DNA of 64,000 nt from Miltoncostaea sp050249835 (GTDB lineage: Bacteria; Actinomycetota; Thermoleophilia; Miltoncostaeales; Miltoncostaeaceae). Every line of letters starts with the position of its first letter. Within the stretch, counting starts at the first letter, position 1. Positions 25,107 through 33,060 of this stretch are shown here, in pieces. Under the pieces are notes generated by a model. The model saw only the letters and a list, made by a program, of their open reading frames with translations. It was not told where the DNA came from and searched no databases. The position numbers were made by a program, and so were the translations under genes. The stretch spans positions 1 to 64,000 of the forward strand of contig JBFWPT010000015.1 of the NCBI GenBank assembly GCA_050249835.1. Reading direction: 5' to 3'.

Positions 25107-25112
25107 TAGGGT
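25107..25112 (+). promoter_or_regulatory. -10 hexamer TAGGGT of the GT2 gene at 25121
   Basis: TAGGGT ends 8 nt before the GTG start, and there is no ribosome-binding site between them. A leaderless start is inferred. Confidence 0.5.
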
Positions 25113-25120
25113 CGGCCGCC

Positions 25121-26056
25121 GTGAGCCGGGTCGACGTCGTCGTGGTCGCGTACAACAGCCGCGACGCCCTGCGTGGGTGCGTCGAGTCGGTGTGCCGGCT
25201 GCCGGGCGTCCACGTGATCGTGGTCGACAACGCATCCCCCGAGGGCGGGCTCGAGGTCGTCGAGGACCTGCCGGTCGAGGCGATCGCCAACCCGCGCAAC
25301 GGCGGCTTCTCCTACGGCGTGAACACGGGCGTGAGGGCGGGCGACGCGCCCTACGTGCTGCTCCTGAACCCGGACGCCTCGATCGACGGGGAGAGCCTCG
25401 CGCGGCTCGCCGGCGCCCTGGACGCCGATCCGGGGCTCGGTGCCGTGGCGCCGCTCATCCGGAACACCGACGGCAGCCTCCAGCCGTCCCTGCGCCGCTT
25501 CCCCCGGCTGCGCTCGACGTTCGCCCAGGCGCTCTTCCTGCAGCGGCTGCGCCCGCGCGCCACCTGGGCCGACGAGGTGATCCGGGACCCGGCCGTCTAC
25601 GCGGTGCCCGGCGCGCCCGAGTGGGTCTCCGGGGCGTGCGTGCTCGTGCGGCGGGACGTGCTGCGGCGGATCGGCGGGATGGACGAGGGCTTCTTCCTCT
25701 ACGGGGAGGACAAGGACCTCTGCCGTCGCATCCGCGACGTGGGGTTCGGCATCGCGTTCGATCCGGACGCCGTCTGCGCGCACGAGGGGGGCGCCTCGGC
25801 GCCGCGCGCCGGGCTGCTGCCGGTGCTCGCCGCGAGCCGTGTGCGCTACGCGCACAAGCACTACTCGCCGCCGGCCGCCGCGCTGGAGCGCGTCGGGGTG
25901 GCGCTGAGCGGCCTCACCCACGCGGCCGTGGGCCGCGGGGGGCCGGAGGTCCGGCGGGGCCACCTGCGCGCGGCGCGCGTGGCCCTGACCGGGTCCGCGC
26001 GCCGCCCCCCGGCCCCGGGGGGACCGGGACCGGGGGACGACGGGGGGACCGGCTAG
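25121..26056 (+). CDS. GT2 glycosyltransferase, rhamnosyltransferase-like
   Basis: A 311-aa GT-A family 2 enzyme. The nucleotide-sugar site shows VVVVAYNSRDAL, VVDNASPEGG, NGGFSYGVNTG and LLLNPDASI (the DxD-like motif). The acceptor half has the signature GGMDEGFFLYGEDKDLCRRI, typical of WbbL-like rhamnosyltransferases. The last 50 residues are Pro/Gly-rich and disordered. It probably adds a sugar to the surface polysaccharide made by this locus. Confidence 0.88.
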   Translation: MSRVDVVVVAYNSRDALRGCVESVCRLPGVHVIVVDNASPEGGLEVVEDLPVEAIANPRNGGFSYGVNTGVRAGDAPYVLLLNPDASIDGESLARLAGALDADPGLGAVAPLIRNTDGSLQPSLRRFPRLRSTFAQALFLQRLRPRATWADEVIRDPAVYAVPGAPEWVSGACVLVRRDVLRRIGGMDEGFFLYGEDKDLCRRIRDVGFGIAFDPDAVCAHEGGASAPRAGLLPVLAASRVRYAHKHYSPPAAALERVGVALSGLTHAAVGRGGPEVRRGHLRAARVALTGSARRPPAPGGPGPGDDGGTG

Positions 26057-26060
26057 CCCT

Positions 26061-27908
26061 CTAGGAGAGCTCGTGCGCGCCGGCGTCCGGCGCGCCGCCC
26101 TTGGGACGGGCGGTGCCGAAGATGTCCGACGCGGGGCGGTTGGCGGGGTCGCCGCGGTCGATGGCGGCCGAGCCGGCGGCGAGCCGCAGGTCGAAGCCGT
26201 CGGCGTTGACGAACCCGGGCGACGCCTTGAGGTCGCCGGTGCCGCACGCGGCGCCGGACCAGACGTTGTACCGGTAGGTGACGCCCGACCCGCAGGAGGC
26301 GAGCTCCCCGGCGTTCCCGTACGCCGTGATGGCGCTGGTGCCGGTGCCGGAGCCGAGGCGCGGGGCCTTGGCGAAGGAGTTGTACCGGGCCGTCATCCGG
26401 GACACGCCGTCGTCGAAGATCAGCGTGTTGTAGCCCGAGAGCTTCCCGAAGAAGTTGTTCTCGATCATGACGTCGTCGATCTGGCCGCCGAGGCCCTCCT
26501 TGAAGAAGACGCCCTGCGTGCCGCAGTCCAGGAAGCGGCTGTTGCGGATCGTGACGCCGACCCCGGCCGTGAACTGGACGCACTCGACGTGCGACGTCGG
26601 GTCGCTCACCCGCGTGATGTCGTGGATGAAGAGCCCGTCGATGAGCAGGTTGCGGGGCTCCGCGTAGCCGCTCGAGGCCACCTTCACCTGGAGGCCGTCG
26701 CGCGAGTCGACGCCGCGGATCTCGCCCCCGACGATGCTGACGTCGTCGGCCGAGGTGATGAACGCGGCCTCGTTGGACACCACGTCGCGCAGGGTGACGT
26801 CCTTCGCGCCGGGGTAGAGGTACCAGCCGTTGGTGGTCACCCCGCGCACCTCGACGTGGCGGCCGTAGACCCGCAGGTAGGACAGGTTCACGGCGGCGCC
26901 GGCGGCCGGCCGGATCACGACGTCCGCGGACGACGTCTTGGTGGCGTCGAGCGCGATCGTCTGGCTGCCGTAGGAGCCGGCGGCGACCTGCACCACGTCG
27001 CCCGGGTCTGCGACCCGGTAGGCGCGGTCGAGGGACGCGCACGGCGCGCCGGCCGTGCAGGCGGCGGCGTCGCTGCCGCCGGGGGCGACGAACACGGACG
27101 CGACGCCGGCCGGGGGCGGCTCGGGGGTGGGCGGCACGGGCGCCGGCGGCTCCGGGGCCGGGGGCTCGGGGGCCGGCGGCACGGGGGGCGGGGGCTCCGG
27201 CAGCGGGGCCGGGGGCAGGACGACCGATGGCGGCGGGGCGGGGGCCGGGCACGCGGCGGTGGACGCCGTGATCGACGCGCGCGCCGAGCGGTTGCCGGCG
27301 CCGTCGACCGCGTCGACGGCCACGGTGTGCGCGCTGCCGCAGGCCAGGCCCGTGAAGGAGCGGCCCGTCGTCGTGACGTCCCCGGCGGCGACGCCGTCGA
27401 GGAAGACGCGGTACCCGGCGATGCCGGAGGGGTCGGTCGCCGCGGACCACGCGACGTCGATGCCCGCGGTGGACGCCGACACGACGCGGAGGCCGGAGGG
27501 GGCGGCCGGGGCGGTCTTGTCGACCGTGTTCCTCACGACGATCTTGGCCGTCGCGGAGCCGCGCGACCCGTTGGTCTCGTGCGCGGTCACCTTGAGGGTG
27601 TGGTTGCCGTTGGCGAGGTCGCGCGTGTCCAGCCGGCCGCCGTCGCCGCCGTAGGTGAACGGGGCGTAGCGGTCGGTCCAGCGCAGCTTGCCGTCGACCA
27701 GGAAGTCGACGCGCGAGATGGCCGAGGGCTTCTTGGCGCCGGCCTCCCAGACGATCGCGCCGCTCACCGTGGAGCCGCTCTTGGGGCTCGCGGAGAAGAC
27801 TCCGGCCGTGGCGGCGGACGCCGGTCCGGCGGTGACGGCCATCCCGGCCAGTAGCGCGAGGGCGGCCACGGGCGCACCGGCCCGCGTTCGCGCAGGGGTC
27901 CATCCCAT
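26061..27908 (-). CDS. Secreted beta-helix protein with Ig-like and Fn3 domains
   Basis: A 615-aa secreted protein. A signal peptide (to about residue 33) is followed by an Ig-like domain (RVDFLVDGKLRW, YAPFTYGG), a fibronectin type III domain (APSGLRVVSASTAGIDVAWS), a long Pro-rich spacer of PEPPAP repeats, and a right-handed beta helix starting SVFVAPGGSDAAACTAG and ending in a GTARPKGGAPDAGAHE tail. The helix half is closely related to the proteins at 23861 and 54078. The ATG at 27908 follows AGGAGG at 9 nt. The Pro spacer may reach across the wall. It likely acts on polysaccharide; there is no direct evidence of catalysis. Confidence 0.83.
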   Translation of the reverse strand: MGWTPARTRAGAPVAALALLAGMAVTAGPASAATAGVFSASPKSGSTVSGAIVWEAGAKKPSAISRVDFLVDGKLRWTDRYAPFTYGGDGGRLDTRDLANGNHTLKVTAHETNGSRGSATAKIVVRNTVDKTAPAAPSGLRVVSASTAGIDVAWSAATDPSGIAGYRVFLDGVAAGDVTTTGRSFTGLACGSAHTVAVDAVDGAGNRSARASITASTAACPAPAPPPSVVLPPAPLPEPPPPVPPAPEPPAPEPPAPVPPTPEPPPAGVASVFVAPGGSDAAACTAGAPCASLDRAYRVADPGDVVQVAAGSYGSQTIALDATKTSSADVVIRPAAGAAVNLSYLRVYGRHVEVRGVTTNGWYLYPGAKDVTLRDVVSNEAAFITSADDVSIVGGEIRGVDSRDGLQVKVASSGYAEPRNLLIDGLFIHDITRVSDPTSHVECVQFTAGVGVTIRNSRFLDCGTQGVFFKEGLGGQIDDVMIENNFFGKLSGYNTLIFDDGVSRMTARYNSFAKAPRLGSGTGTSAITAYGNAGELASCGSGVTYRYNVWSGAACGTGDLKASPGFVNADGFDLRLAAGSAAIDRGDPANRPASDIFGTARPKGGAPDAGAHELS

Positions 27909-28021
27909 CTGATGCTTCCTCCTGTGTGGATCCGGCTCCGTGGGCACTACGGCCGGACCAGTCGGTTAGAGGATCGACGCGACGCGGCGCGCCCTTGAGC
28001 GCTCCGCCCGGAGGGCTGGGG

Positions 28022-28027
28022 TAGGAT
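28022..28027 (+). promoter_or_regulatory. -10 hexamer TAGGAT of the GT2 gene at 28036
   Basis: TAGGAT ends 8 nt before the GTG start, with no ribosome-binding site between them; leaderless transcription is inferred. Confidence 0.5.
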
Positions 28028-28035
28028 CCCCGCCC

Positions 28036-28980
28036 GTGAGCCTCCCCGACTACGTCGTCGTGAGCCCGGTGAAGGACGAGGCCGCGTCGTTGCCGCGCAC
28101 GGCGGAGTCGATGATCGGCCAGACCCACCGGGCCCGCGAGTGGGTGATCGTCGACGACGGCTCCTCCGACGGGACGCTGGAGATCGCCCGCGGGTACGCG
28201 GCCGAGCACCCCTGGATCCGTGTGGTGGAGGCCGGCGCGGGGACGCCCCGCGCCCGCGGCGGCCGGGTGGTGGACGCCTTCAACCGCGGCCTCCGCGAGA
28301 CGAGCGGCGACGCCGCGGTCATCGTGAAGATGGACGGGGATCTGTTCCTGCCTCCCCACTACTTCGAGTGGGTCGCGCGCACCTTCGCGCGCGAGCCGCG
28401 CGCGGGCATCGTGGGGGGCGTGTTGCTGGAGCACGACGGAGCCGTCTGGCGGCCCGCCGGCTTCAACCCGCGGCACGTGCGCGGGGCGTTCAAGGCGTAC
28501 CGGCGGGAGTGCCTGGAGGAGATCGGCGGGCTGCGGCCCGCGATGGGGTGGGACGGCATCGACGAGTACGGCGCGCGGGCGCGCGGCTGGGAGGTCGTCG
28601 TGCTCACCGAGCTCGTGGCCCTGCACTACAAGGCCCGCGGGTCCAAGCAGCCCTGGCGGCAGGCCCGCTTCGAGGAGGGGCGCGCCTGCCACTTCATGGG
28701 CTACCGGGCGGACTTCCTCCTGATGCGCATGCCCTACCGGGCCCTGGTGGACCGCCCCCCGGTGCTCGGCGCGCTGACCGTGCTCGCCGGGTACGCGTGG
28801 TCCAAGGTCCGGCGGGCGCCCCAGATCGACGACCCCGAGGCGCGCAAGGCCTTCCGCGACGAGCAGAAGGAGCGGATGCGCAGGATGGTCCGGCGACGCG
28901 AGGACCTGCCGCCGCCGTCCATCGAGGGGGGCGGCCCGGCGTTCTGGTCGGACGCCGACGAGCCGGGGGGGACGGGCTGA
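28036..28980 (+). CDS. GT2 glycosyltransferase
   Basis: A 314-aa GT-A family 2 glycosyltransferase. It has VVVSPVKDEAASLPRTAESM, the VIVDDGSSDGT donor motif and VIVKMDGDLFLPPHYF (DGD as the metal-binding motif), followed by GWDGIDEYGARARGWE in the acceptor half. The C-terminal 60 residues are basic and may contact membrane. It is translationally coupled to the methyltransferase downstream. Confidence 0.87.
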   Translation: MSLPDYVVVSPVKDEAASLPRTAESMIGQTHRAREWVIVDDGSSDGTLEIARGYAAEHPWIRVVEAGAGTPRARGGRVVDAFNRGLRETSGDAAVIVKMDGDLFLPPHYFEWVARTFAREPRAGIVGGVLLEHDGAVWRPAGFNPRHVRGAFKAYRRECLEEIGGLRPAMGWDGIDEYGARARGWEVVVLTELVALHYKARGSKQPWRQARFEEGRACHFMGYRADFLLMRMPYRALVDRPPVLGALTVLAGYAWSKVRRAPQIDDPEARKAFRDEQKERMRRMVRRREDLPPPSIEGGGPAFWSDADEPGGTG

Positions 28981-30149
28981 CGCCCGCCGCCCGGTGCGCC
29001 GCCTGCGGCGCGGCCGGCATGCGCGTCTTCTACGAGGTCCCCCGCGTCCCGGTGCACAGCAACCTGCTGATCGCCGACCGCGCCGCCGCGCTCGCGCAGC
29101 CGGCCGGGGCCCTGGAGCTCGCGGTCTGCGAGACCTGCGGCTACATCGCCAACGTCGCCTTCGACCTGGCGCTGGAGGACTACTCGGAGCTGTACGAGGA
29201 GGCCCAGGGGTTCTCCCCCCGCTTCTCGCGCTTCCTGGACGAGCTGATCGACGGGCTCATCGGCCGCTACGACCTCGCCGGCGGCCGGGTGCTCGAGGTC
29301 GGCTGCGGGAAGGGCGCGTTCCTGGTGGCGCTCTGCCGGCGGGCCGGGTGCTCCGGGGTGGGCGTGGATCCCGCCTACGCCGAGCGCGACGAGGTGGACG
29401 CGGCGGGGGCCGACGTCACGTTCGTGCGGGCGTTCTACGGGCCGGAGCACGCCGGCATCCCCTTCGACCTCGCGTGCTGCCGGCACACGCTGGAGCACAT
29501 CCCGGCGCCGGCGGAGTTCGCCGCCGCCATCCACGCGGCGGCCGCCGCGCACGGCGGGGCGCTGTTCGTCGAGGTGCCGGACGCCGGGCGGGTGCTGCGC
29601 GAGCGGGCCTTCTGGGACGTCTACTACGAGCACTGCTCGTACTTCACGGCCGGGTCCCTGGGGCGGCTGCTCCAGGCGGCGGGGCTCGGGGTGACCCGGT
29701 CGGAGCTCGGGTACGACGGCCAGTACCTGCTCGTCGACTCCCGGCCGGGGCCGTCGGCCATGCCGCCGCCGGACGACGTGGCCGGGGTGGTGGCGATGGC
29801 CGACGGCTTCGGGCGCGACGTCGGGCTGCTGCTCGCCGCCTGGCGGGACGAGCTCGCCGGCCTGCGGGCGGACGGGCGCACCGCGGTGCTCTGGGGCGCC
29901 GGCTCGAAGGCCGTGGGGTTCCTCACCGGCGTCGGCGACCCCGGCGCCGTGACCCACGTCGTGGACATCAACCCCTACAAGCAGGGGACCTTCCTGCCCG
30001 GCACGGGGCAGGAGATCGTCGCCCCGGAGGCACTCACGGCGCTCCGCCCGGACGTCGTGGTGGTGATGAACCCGATCTACGCCGAGGAGATCGGCGCGCA
30101 GCTCTCCGCCCTCGGCGTGAGCACGGACCTGCGGCCGCTGTCCGCCTAG
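28977..30149 (+). CDS. Zinc-binding C-methyltransferase-like protein
   Basis: A 390-aa protein of the sugar C-methyltransferase family (TylCIII/NovU-like): N-terminal zinc ribbon (CAACG near residue 6 and CETCG near residue 53), a SAM-binding Rossmann domain (VLEVGCGKGAFLVALC, CRHTLEHIP) with YYEHCSYF, and a C-terminal Rossmann domain (LWGAGSKAVGFL, VDINPYKQGTFLPGTG). Such enzymes methylate C3 of NDP-4-keto-6-deoxysugars. No ATG or GTG precedes the first zinc cysteines in frame, so I place the start at a CTG overlapping the stop of the upstream gene (CTGA). The first in-frame ATG would remove the CAACG ligands. Start uncertain. Confidence 0.8.
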   Translation: MTPAARCAACGAAGMRVFYEVPRVPVHSNLLIADRAAALAQPAGALELAVCETCGYIANVAFDLALEDYSELYEEAQGFSPRFSRFLDELIDGLIGRYDLAGGRVLEVGCGKGAFLVALCRRAGCSGVGVDPAYAERDEVDAAGADVTFVRAFYGPEHAGIPFDLACCRHTLEHIPAPAEFAAAIHAAAAAHGGALFVEVPDAGRVLRERAFWDVYYEHCSYFTAGSLGRLLQAAGLGVTRSELGYDGQYLLVDSRPGPSAMPPPDDVAGVVAMADGFGRDVGLLLAAWRDELAGLRADGRTAVLWGAGSKAVGFLTGVGDPGAVTHVVDINPYKQGTFLPGTGQEIVAPEALTALRPDVVVVMNPIYAEEIGAQLSALGVSTDLRPLSA

Positions 30150-31450
30150 GCGGTCACGGCGTCGAGCACCCCGGCGAGCCGGGCCGCCAGCCGGCGGCGC
30201 TCGTAGGGGGCGAGGGCCGCGGACGTGTCCGCCGTGGGCACGCGACCGCCCGCCGCCGCCTCGGCCACGATGCGGCGCATCCCGTCGGCGTCCCCGGGCG
30301 CGCAGACCCGCGCCGTGCCCGCCGCCACGAGCAGGTCGCGCGCGTCGCCCTCGGGCACCGCCGCCAGGACCGGCCGCCCGGAGGCCAGGTACTCATAGGT
30401 CTTTCCGGGGACGATGCTCGACCGCCCGCCACCCGGCAGGTCGTGCATCGGCAGGAACAGCAGGTCGGCCGACCGCACCAGCGCGATCGACGCGTCGTGG
30501 TCGAGGTAGCCGGGGGTGCGGACGGTGACCGCGCACGACCGCGCGACCTCGAGGTCCGCCTCGGACAGCACGCCGGCCAGGTGCAGCTCGATGCGCGCCG
30601 CGAGCGCGGGGTCGTCGGCGGCGAGCCGGTTGAGCGCCGCCACGAGGTGGACGTGCGAGCGCGTGAGGATGTCCACCCTGCCCGCCCCGCCCCGCAGCAC
30701 CCGGCCGGCGCTCGCCTGGCGCCGGGTGCGCCGGCCGAGCTCGGTGTGGAGGTAGCCGGTGTGGACGATGCGGAAGGCGTCGTCGTCGCGGGCCGGCTCC
30801 GGCCCGTCGAAGTCCTCCGCGTCGAACCCGTTCGGGATCACCCGCACCACGTCCGGGCCGAGCCCGGGGAACGCGTCGTGGACGAGCCGCGCCGCCTCGG
30901 GGGTGTTCATCACGACGGCATCCGCGCGGGCGAGCAGGCGGCCCATGGCGGCCACCTCCCTGCGGCGGTGCAGCCCCGTCGGGTAGACGACCATCTCGTC
31001 CAGCGCCCACGGGTCGCGCAGGTCGAGCACGCAGGGCCGGCGCAGGCGGCGGGCCAGCTCGACGGCGGCGGCGCCCGACTCGAACGGGGCCATGGACGCG
31101 TAGACGGCGTCGACCGGCCCCTCCACCCGGAGGCCCGCCGCCACGGCGCCCCACTGCCACCAGCGCGAGAACGGGGACCGCAGGCGCAGCCACCGCTCCC
31201 CCCGGCGGCGCCACGGGCTCCCCGCGGGCGGCCGCGGTCCCTGGACGCGGTGGACCTCGACGCCCTCCCCCACCTCCGCGGCGAGCGCGTCGTCGACCGG
31301 CGTCCAGCGCCCCGCGGGCGTACCGGGCCCCGTCACCACGACCGGCTCCCAGCCGTCGTCCGGCAGGTACCGCACCATCTTGACGCTCCTCTGCACCCCC
31401 GCCCCGCCGATCGGCGGGAAGTGGTACGCGAGCGCGAGGACCCGCTTCAC
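30146..31450 (-). CDS. GT4-family glycosyltransferase
   Basis: A 434-aa GT-B glycosyltransferase. The N-terminal half begins LALAYHFPPIGGAGVQRSVK, typical of GT4 enzymes of surface-glycan loci, with VLDLRDPWALDE. The C-terminal half has VIPNGFDAEDF, HTGYLH, LPMHDLPGG and KTYEYLASGRPVLA at the donor site. A stretch of about 30 Arg/Gly-rich residues (after ELGRRTRRQ) is an insertion between the two halves. The GTG at 31450 overlaps the acyltransferase stop (GTGA). Its end overlaps the convergent methyltransferase by 4 bp. Confidence 0.86.
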   Translation of the reverse strand: MKRVLALAYHFPPIGGAGVQRSVKMVRYLPDDGWEPVVVTGPGTPAGRWTPVDDALAAEVGEGVEVHRVQGPRPPAGSPWRRRGERWLRLRSPFSRWWQWGAVAAGLRVEGPVDAVYASMAPFESGAAAVELARRLRRPCVLDLRDPWALDEMVVYPTGLHRRREVAAMGRLLARADAVVMNTPEAARLVHDAFPGLGPDVVRVIPNGFDAEDFDGPEPARDDDAFRIVHTGYLHTELGRRTRRQASAGRVLRGGAGRVDILTRSHVHLVAALNRLAADDPALAARIELHLAGVLSEADLEVARSCAVTVRTPGYLDHDASIALVRSADLLFLPMHDLPGGGRSSIVPGKTYEYLASGRPVLAAVPEGDARDLLVAAGTARVCAPGDADGMRRIVAEAAAGGRVPTADTSAALAPYERRRLAARLAGVLDAVTA

Positions 31451-32055
31451 CCCGGTGCCGCGTCGCCGGGCCCGACCCGCCGCACGACGCGCGCGGGCGC
31501 GCCCACCGCGACGGAGTGGTCCGGCACGTCGGACAGCACCACCGCGTTGGCCCCGATGACCGCGCCGCGGCCGATGGTCACCCCGGGGCCGACGACGACG
31601 TTCTCGCCGAGCCAGGCGCCGTCGCCGATCACGACGGGGGCCACCTTCTCGATGCCCTGGTCGAGCACGGCCGTCGTCGTGTCCGCGAAGGCGTGCTGGT
31701 GATCCGCGACGTAGCCGTTGCGGGCGATCAGCACCTTGCGGCCCAGGCGGATCGAGGAGGCGGCCGACAGCACGCAGCCCCCGACGATCTTCGTGCCGTC
31801 GCCGATCTCGATGGCGACCCCGTCGCCCTCCCGGTCGAGCACGTGCAGCCAGCAGCCCGACCCCACGAACACGTCGGCGCCGACGGCGATCCGCCCCTCC
31901 CCCGCGAGCCGCACGGGGGGCTGGATGACGGTGCCCGGGCCGAAGGAGGCGAACGCCCCAGAGGACATCAGCGAGAAGGCCTTGCCCCACGCGCGCCCGC
32001 CCAGCCGGTAGGCCCTCAGGAAGGCGGACCCAAGCCTCTGTCGCGGCGCCGGCAC
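31447..32055 (-). CDS. Left-handed beta-helix acyltransferase
   Basis: A 202-aa acetyltransferase of the hexapeptide-repeat (LbH) family, which forms trimers and acetylates sugars. Imperfect hexapeptides run through the protein (GRIAVGADVFVGSG, VVIGDGAWLGENVVVGPGVT, IGRGAVIGANAVV) and it ends with the usual SVAVGAPARVVRR. The catalytic His is probably in HQHAFAD. The GTG at 32055 is supported by a near-consensus -10 TATACT 6 nt upstream. It probably decorates the polysaccharide and is co-translated with the GT4 gene. Confidence 0.87.
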   Translation of the reverse strand: MPAPRQRLGSAFLRAYRLGGRAWGKAFSLMSSGAFASFGPGTVIQPPVRLAGEGRIAVGADVFVGSGCWLHVLDREGDGVAIEIGDGTKIVGGCVLSAASSIRLGRKVLIARNGYVADHQHAFADTTTAVLDQGIEKVAPVVIGDGAWLGENVVVGPGVTIGRGAVIGANAVVLSDVPDHSVAVGAPARVVRRVGPGDAAPG

Positions 32056-32061
32056 GCCGCG

Positions 32062-32067
32062 AGTATA
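32062..32067 (-). promoter_or_regulatory. -10 hexamer TATACT of the acyltransferase-GT4 operon
   Basis: TATACT on the minus strand is one base from the TATAAT consensus and ends 6 nt before the GTG at 32055. It pairs divergently with GATAAT at 32119. Confidence 0.6.
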
Positions 32068-32118
32068 GGTAACGCGCGCGTCGGCCCCGCGCGCTCGACG
32101 CGACCCCGTCCGAGCGCC

Positions 32119-32124
32119 GATAAT
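32119..32124 (+). promoter_or_regulatory. -10 hexamer GATAAT of the RTX gene
   Basis: GATAAT lies 7 nt before a GTG at 32132, with TCGACG as a -35 18 bp upstream (32095-32100). The ATG at 32123 falls inside the hexamer, so it is unlikely to be translated. Confidence 0.55.
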
Positions 32125-32131
32125 GCCCGGC

Positions 32132-33025
32132 GTGCGCACCCTCACCCTCCGCCACTCCTCGCGGTCCGCGGGCCTCGCCGTCGCCGCCGTGCTCGTGTCG
32201 ACGGCCCTCGCCGGCGCGCAGGCCGGGCCGGGGACGAGCGCCGCCGACGTGCTGCGCGGCTCACCCGGCAACGACCGCATCAACGGCCTCAAGGGCGACG
32301 ACCGCCTGTACGGCCTCGCGGGCGACGACCGGCTGCTGGGCGCCGCCGGGGACGACCTGCTGGACGGCGCGGCCGGCGAGGACCTGCTCATCGGCGGGCC
32401 CGGCGACGACCGACTCCGGGGCGGGGCGGGCAACGACGTGCTCAACGGCGCGTCCGGCAACGATGTCGCCGACGGCGGCCTGGGCGACGACAAGCTGCTC
32501 GGGCAGGCCGGGGACGACCGCCTCATGGCCGGAGACGGGCAGGACCGGATCTTCGGGATGGCGGGGAACGACACGCTCGACGGCGGCCGCGGCAGCGACC
32601 AGATCGACGGCGGTCAGGGCGGCGACGTCCTCACCGGCGGGGAGGGCGACGACCGCCTCCTCGGCAAGGCGGGCGCCGACCAGCTCGCCGGGGACGACGG
32701 GGACGACGTGATCCTCGGCGGCCCCGGGTCCGACATCCTGTCCGGCGGGGCCGGCGAGGATCAGCTCGAGGGCGACGACGGCTCCGACCAGGTGTGGGGC
32801 CTCGACGGCGACGACTTCATCCGTCCCGGCCGGGGCATCGACACGGTCGACGCCGGCGCGGGCAACGACCGGATCGACGTCACCGACCCGGGCCCGGCGA
32901 GCGCCCCGGAGAACCGCACCCCCGAGCCCGACACGGTGACCTGCGGCGAGGGCGTCGACACGGTCATCGTCGACGTGCTGGACGTCGTCGCGGCCGACTG
33001 CGAGTTCGTCCTCTCGCGCGACTGA
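32132..33025 (+). CDS. Secreted RTX calcium-binding repeat protein
   Basis: A 297-aa protein: signal peptide ending near AGAQAG, then about 23 consecutive nonapeptides of the RTX type (GGxGxDxLx, such as GGPGDDRLR and GGAGNDVLN), then a C-terminal cap with two cysteines (TVTCGEG and AADCEF) that may form a disulfide. RTX repeats bind calcium and fold into a beta roll outside the cell. Most RTX proteins use type I secretion; this one has a normal signal peptide and no secretion genes nearby. I chose the GTG at 32132 over the ATG at 32123 because the latter overlaps the -10 hexamer. It carries no enzyme domain. Confidence 0.88.
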   Translation: MRTLTLRHSSRSAGLAVAAVLVSTALAGAQAGPGTSAADVLRGSPGNDRINGLKGDDRLYGLAGDDRLLGAAGDDLLDGAAGEDLLIGGPGDDRLRGGAGNDVLNGASGNDVADGGLGDDKLLGQAGDDRLMAGDGQDRIFGMAGNDTLDGGRGSDQIDGGQGGDVLTGGEGDDRLLGKAGADQLAGDDGDDVILGGPGSDILSGGAGEDQLEGDDGSDQVWGLDGDDFIRPGRGIDTVDAGAGNDRIDVTDPGPASAPENRTPEPDTVTCGEGVDTVIVDVLDVVAADCEFVLSRD

Positions 33026-33039
33026 CGGGCCCGCCCCCA

Positions 33040-33060
33040 CCCGCGCCGGTCAGGCGCGGG
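33040..33060. terminator. Hairpin between RTX gene and convergent polymerase gene
   Basis: Perfect 8-bp stem (CCCGCGCC at 33040-33047, GGCGCGGG at 33053-33060) with a 5-nt loop that contains part of the minus-strand stop codon. It probably serves both genes. Confidence 0.5.

Noticed and set aside
32123..32131. ATG start of the RTX gene at 32123
   Set aside because: The codon falls inside the likely -10 hexamer GATAAT, and the GTG at 32132 fits a leaderless start.
32270..32900. Regular repeats suggesting a CRISPR array
   Set aside because: They are 27-nt units in frame that encode RTX nonapeptides; there are no conserved direct repeats with unique spacers.
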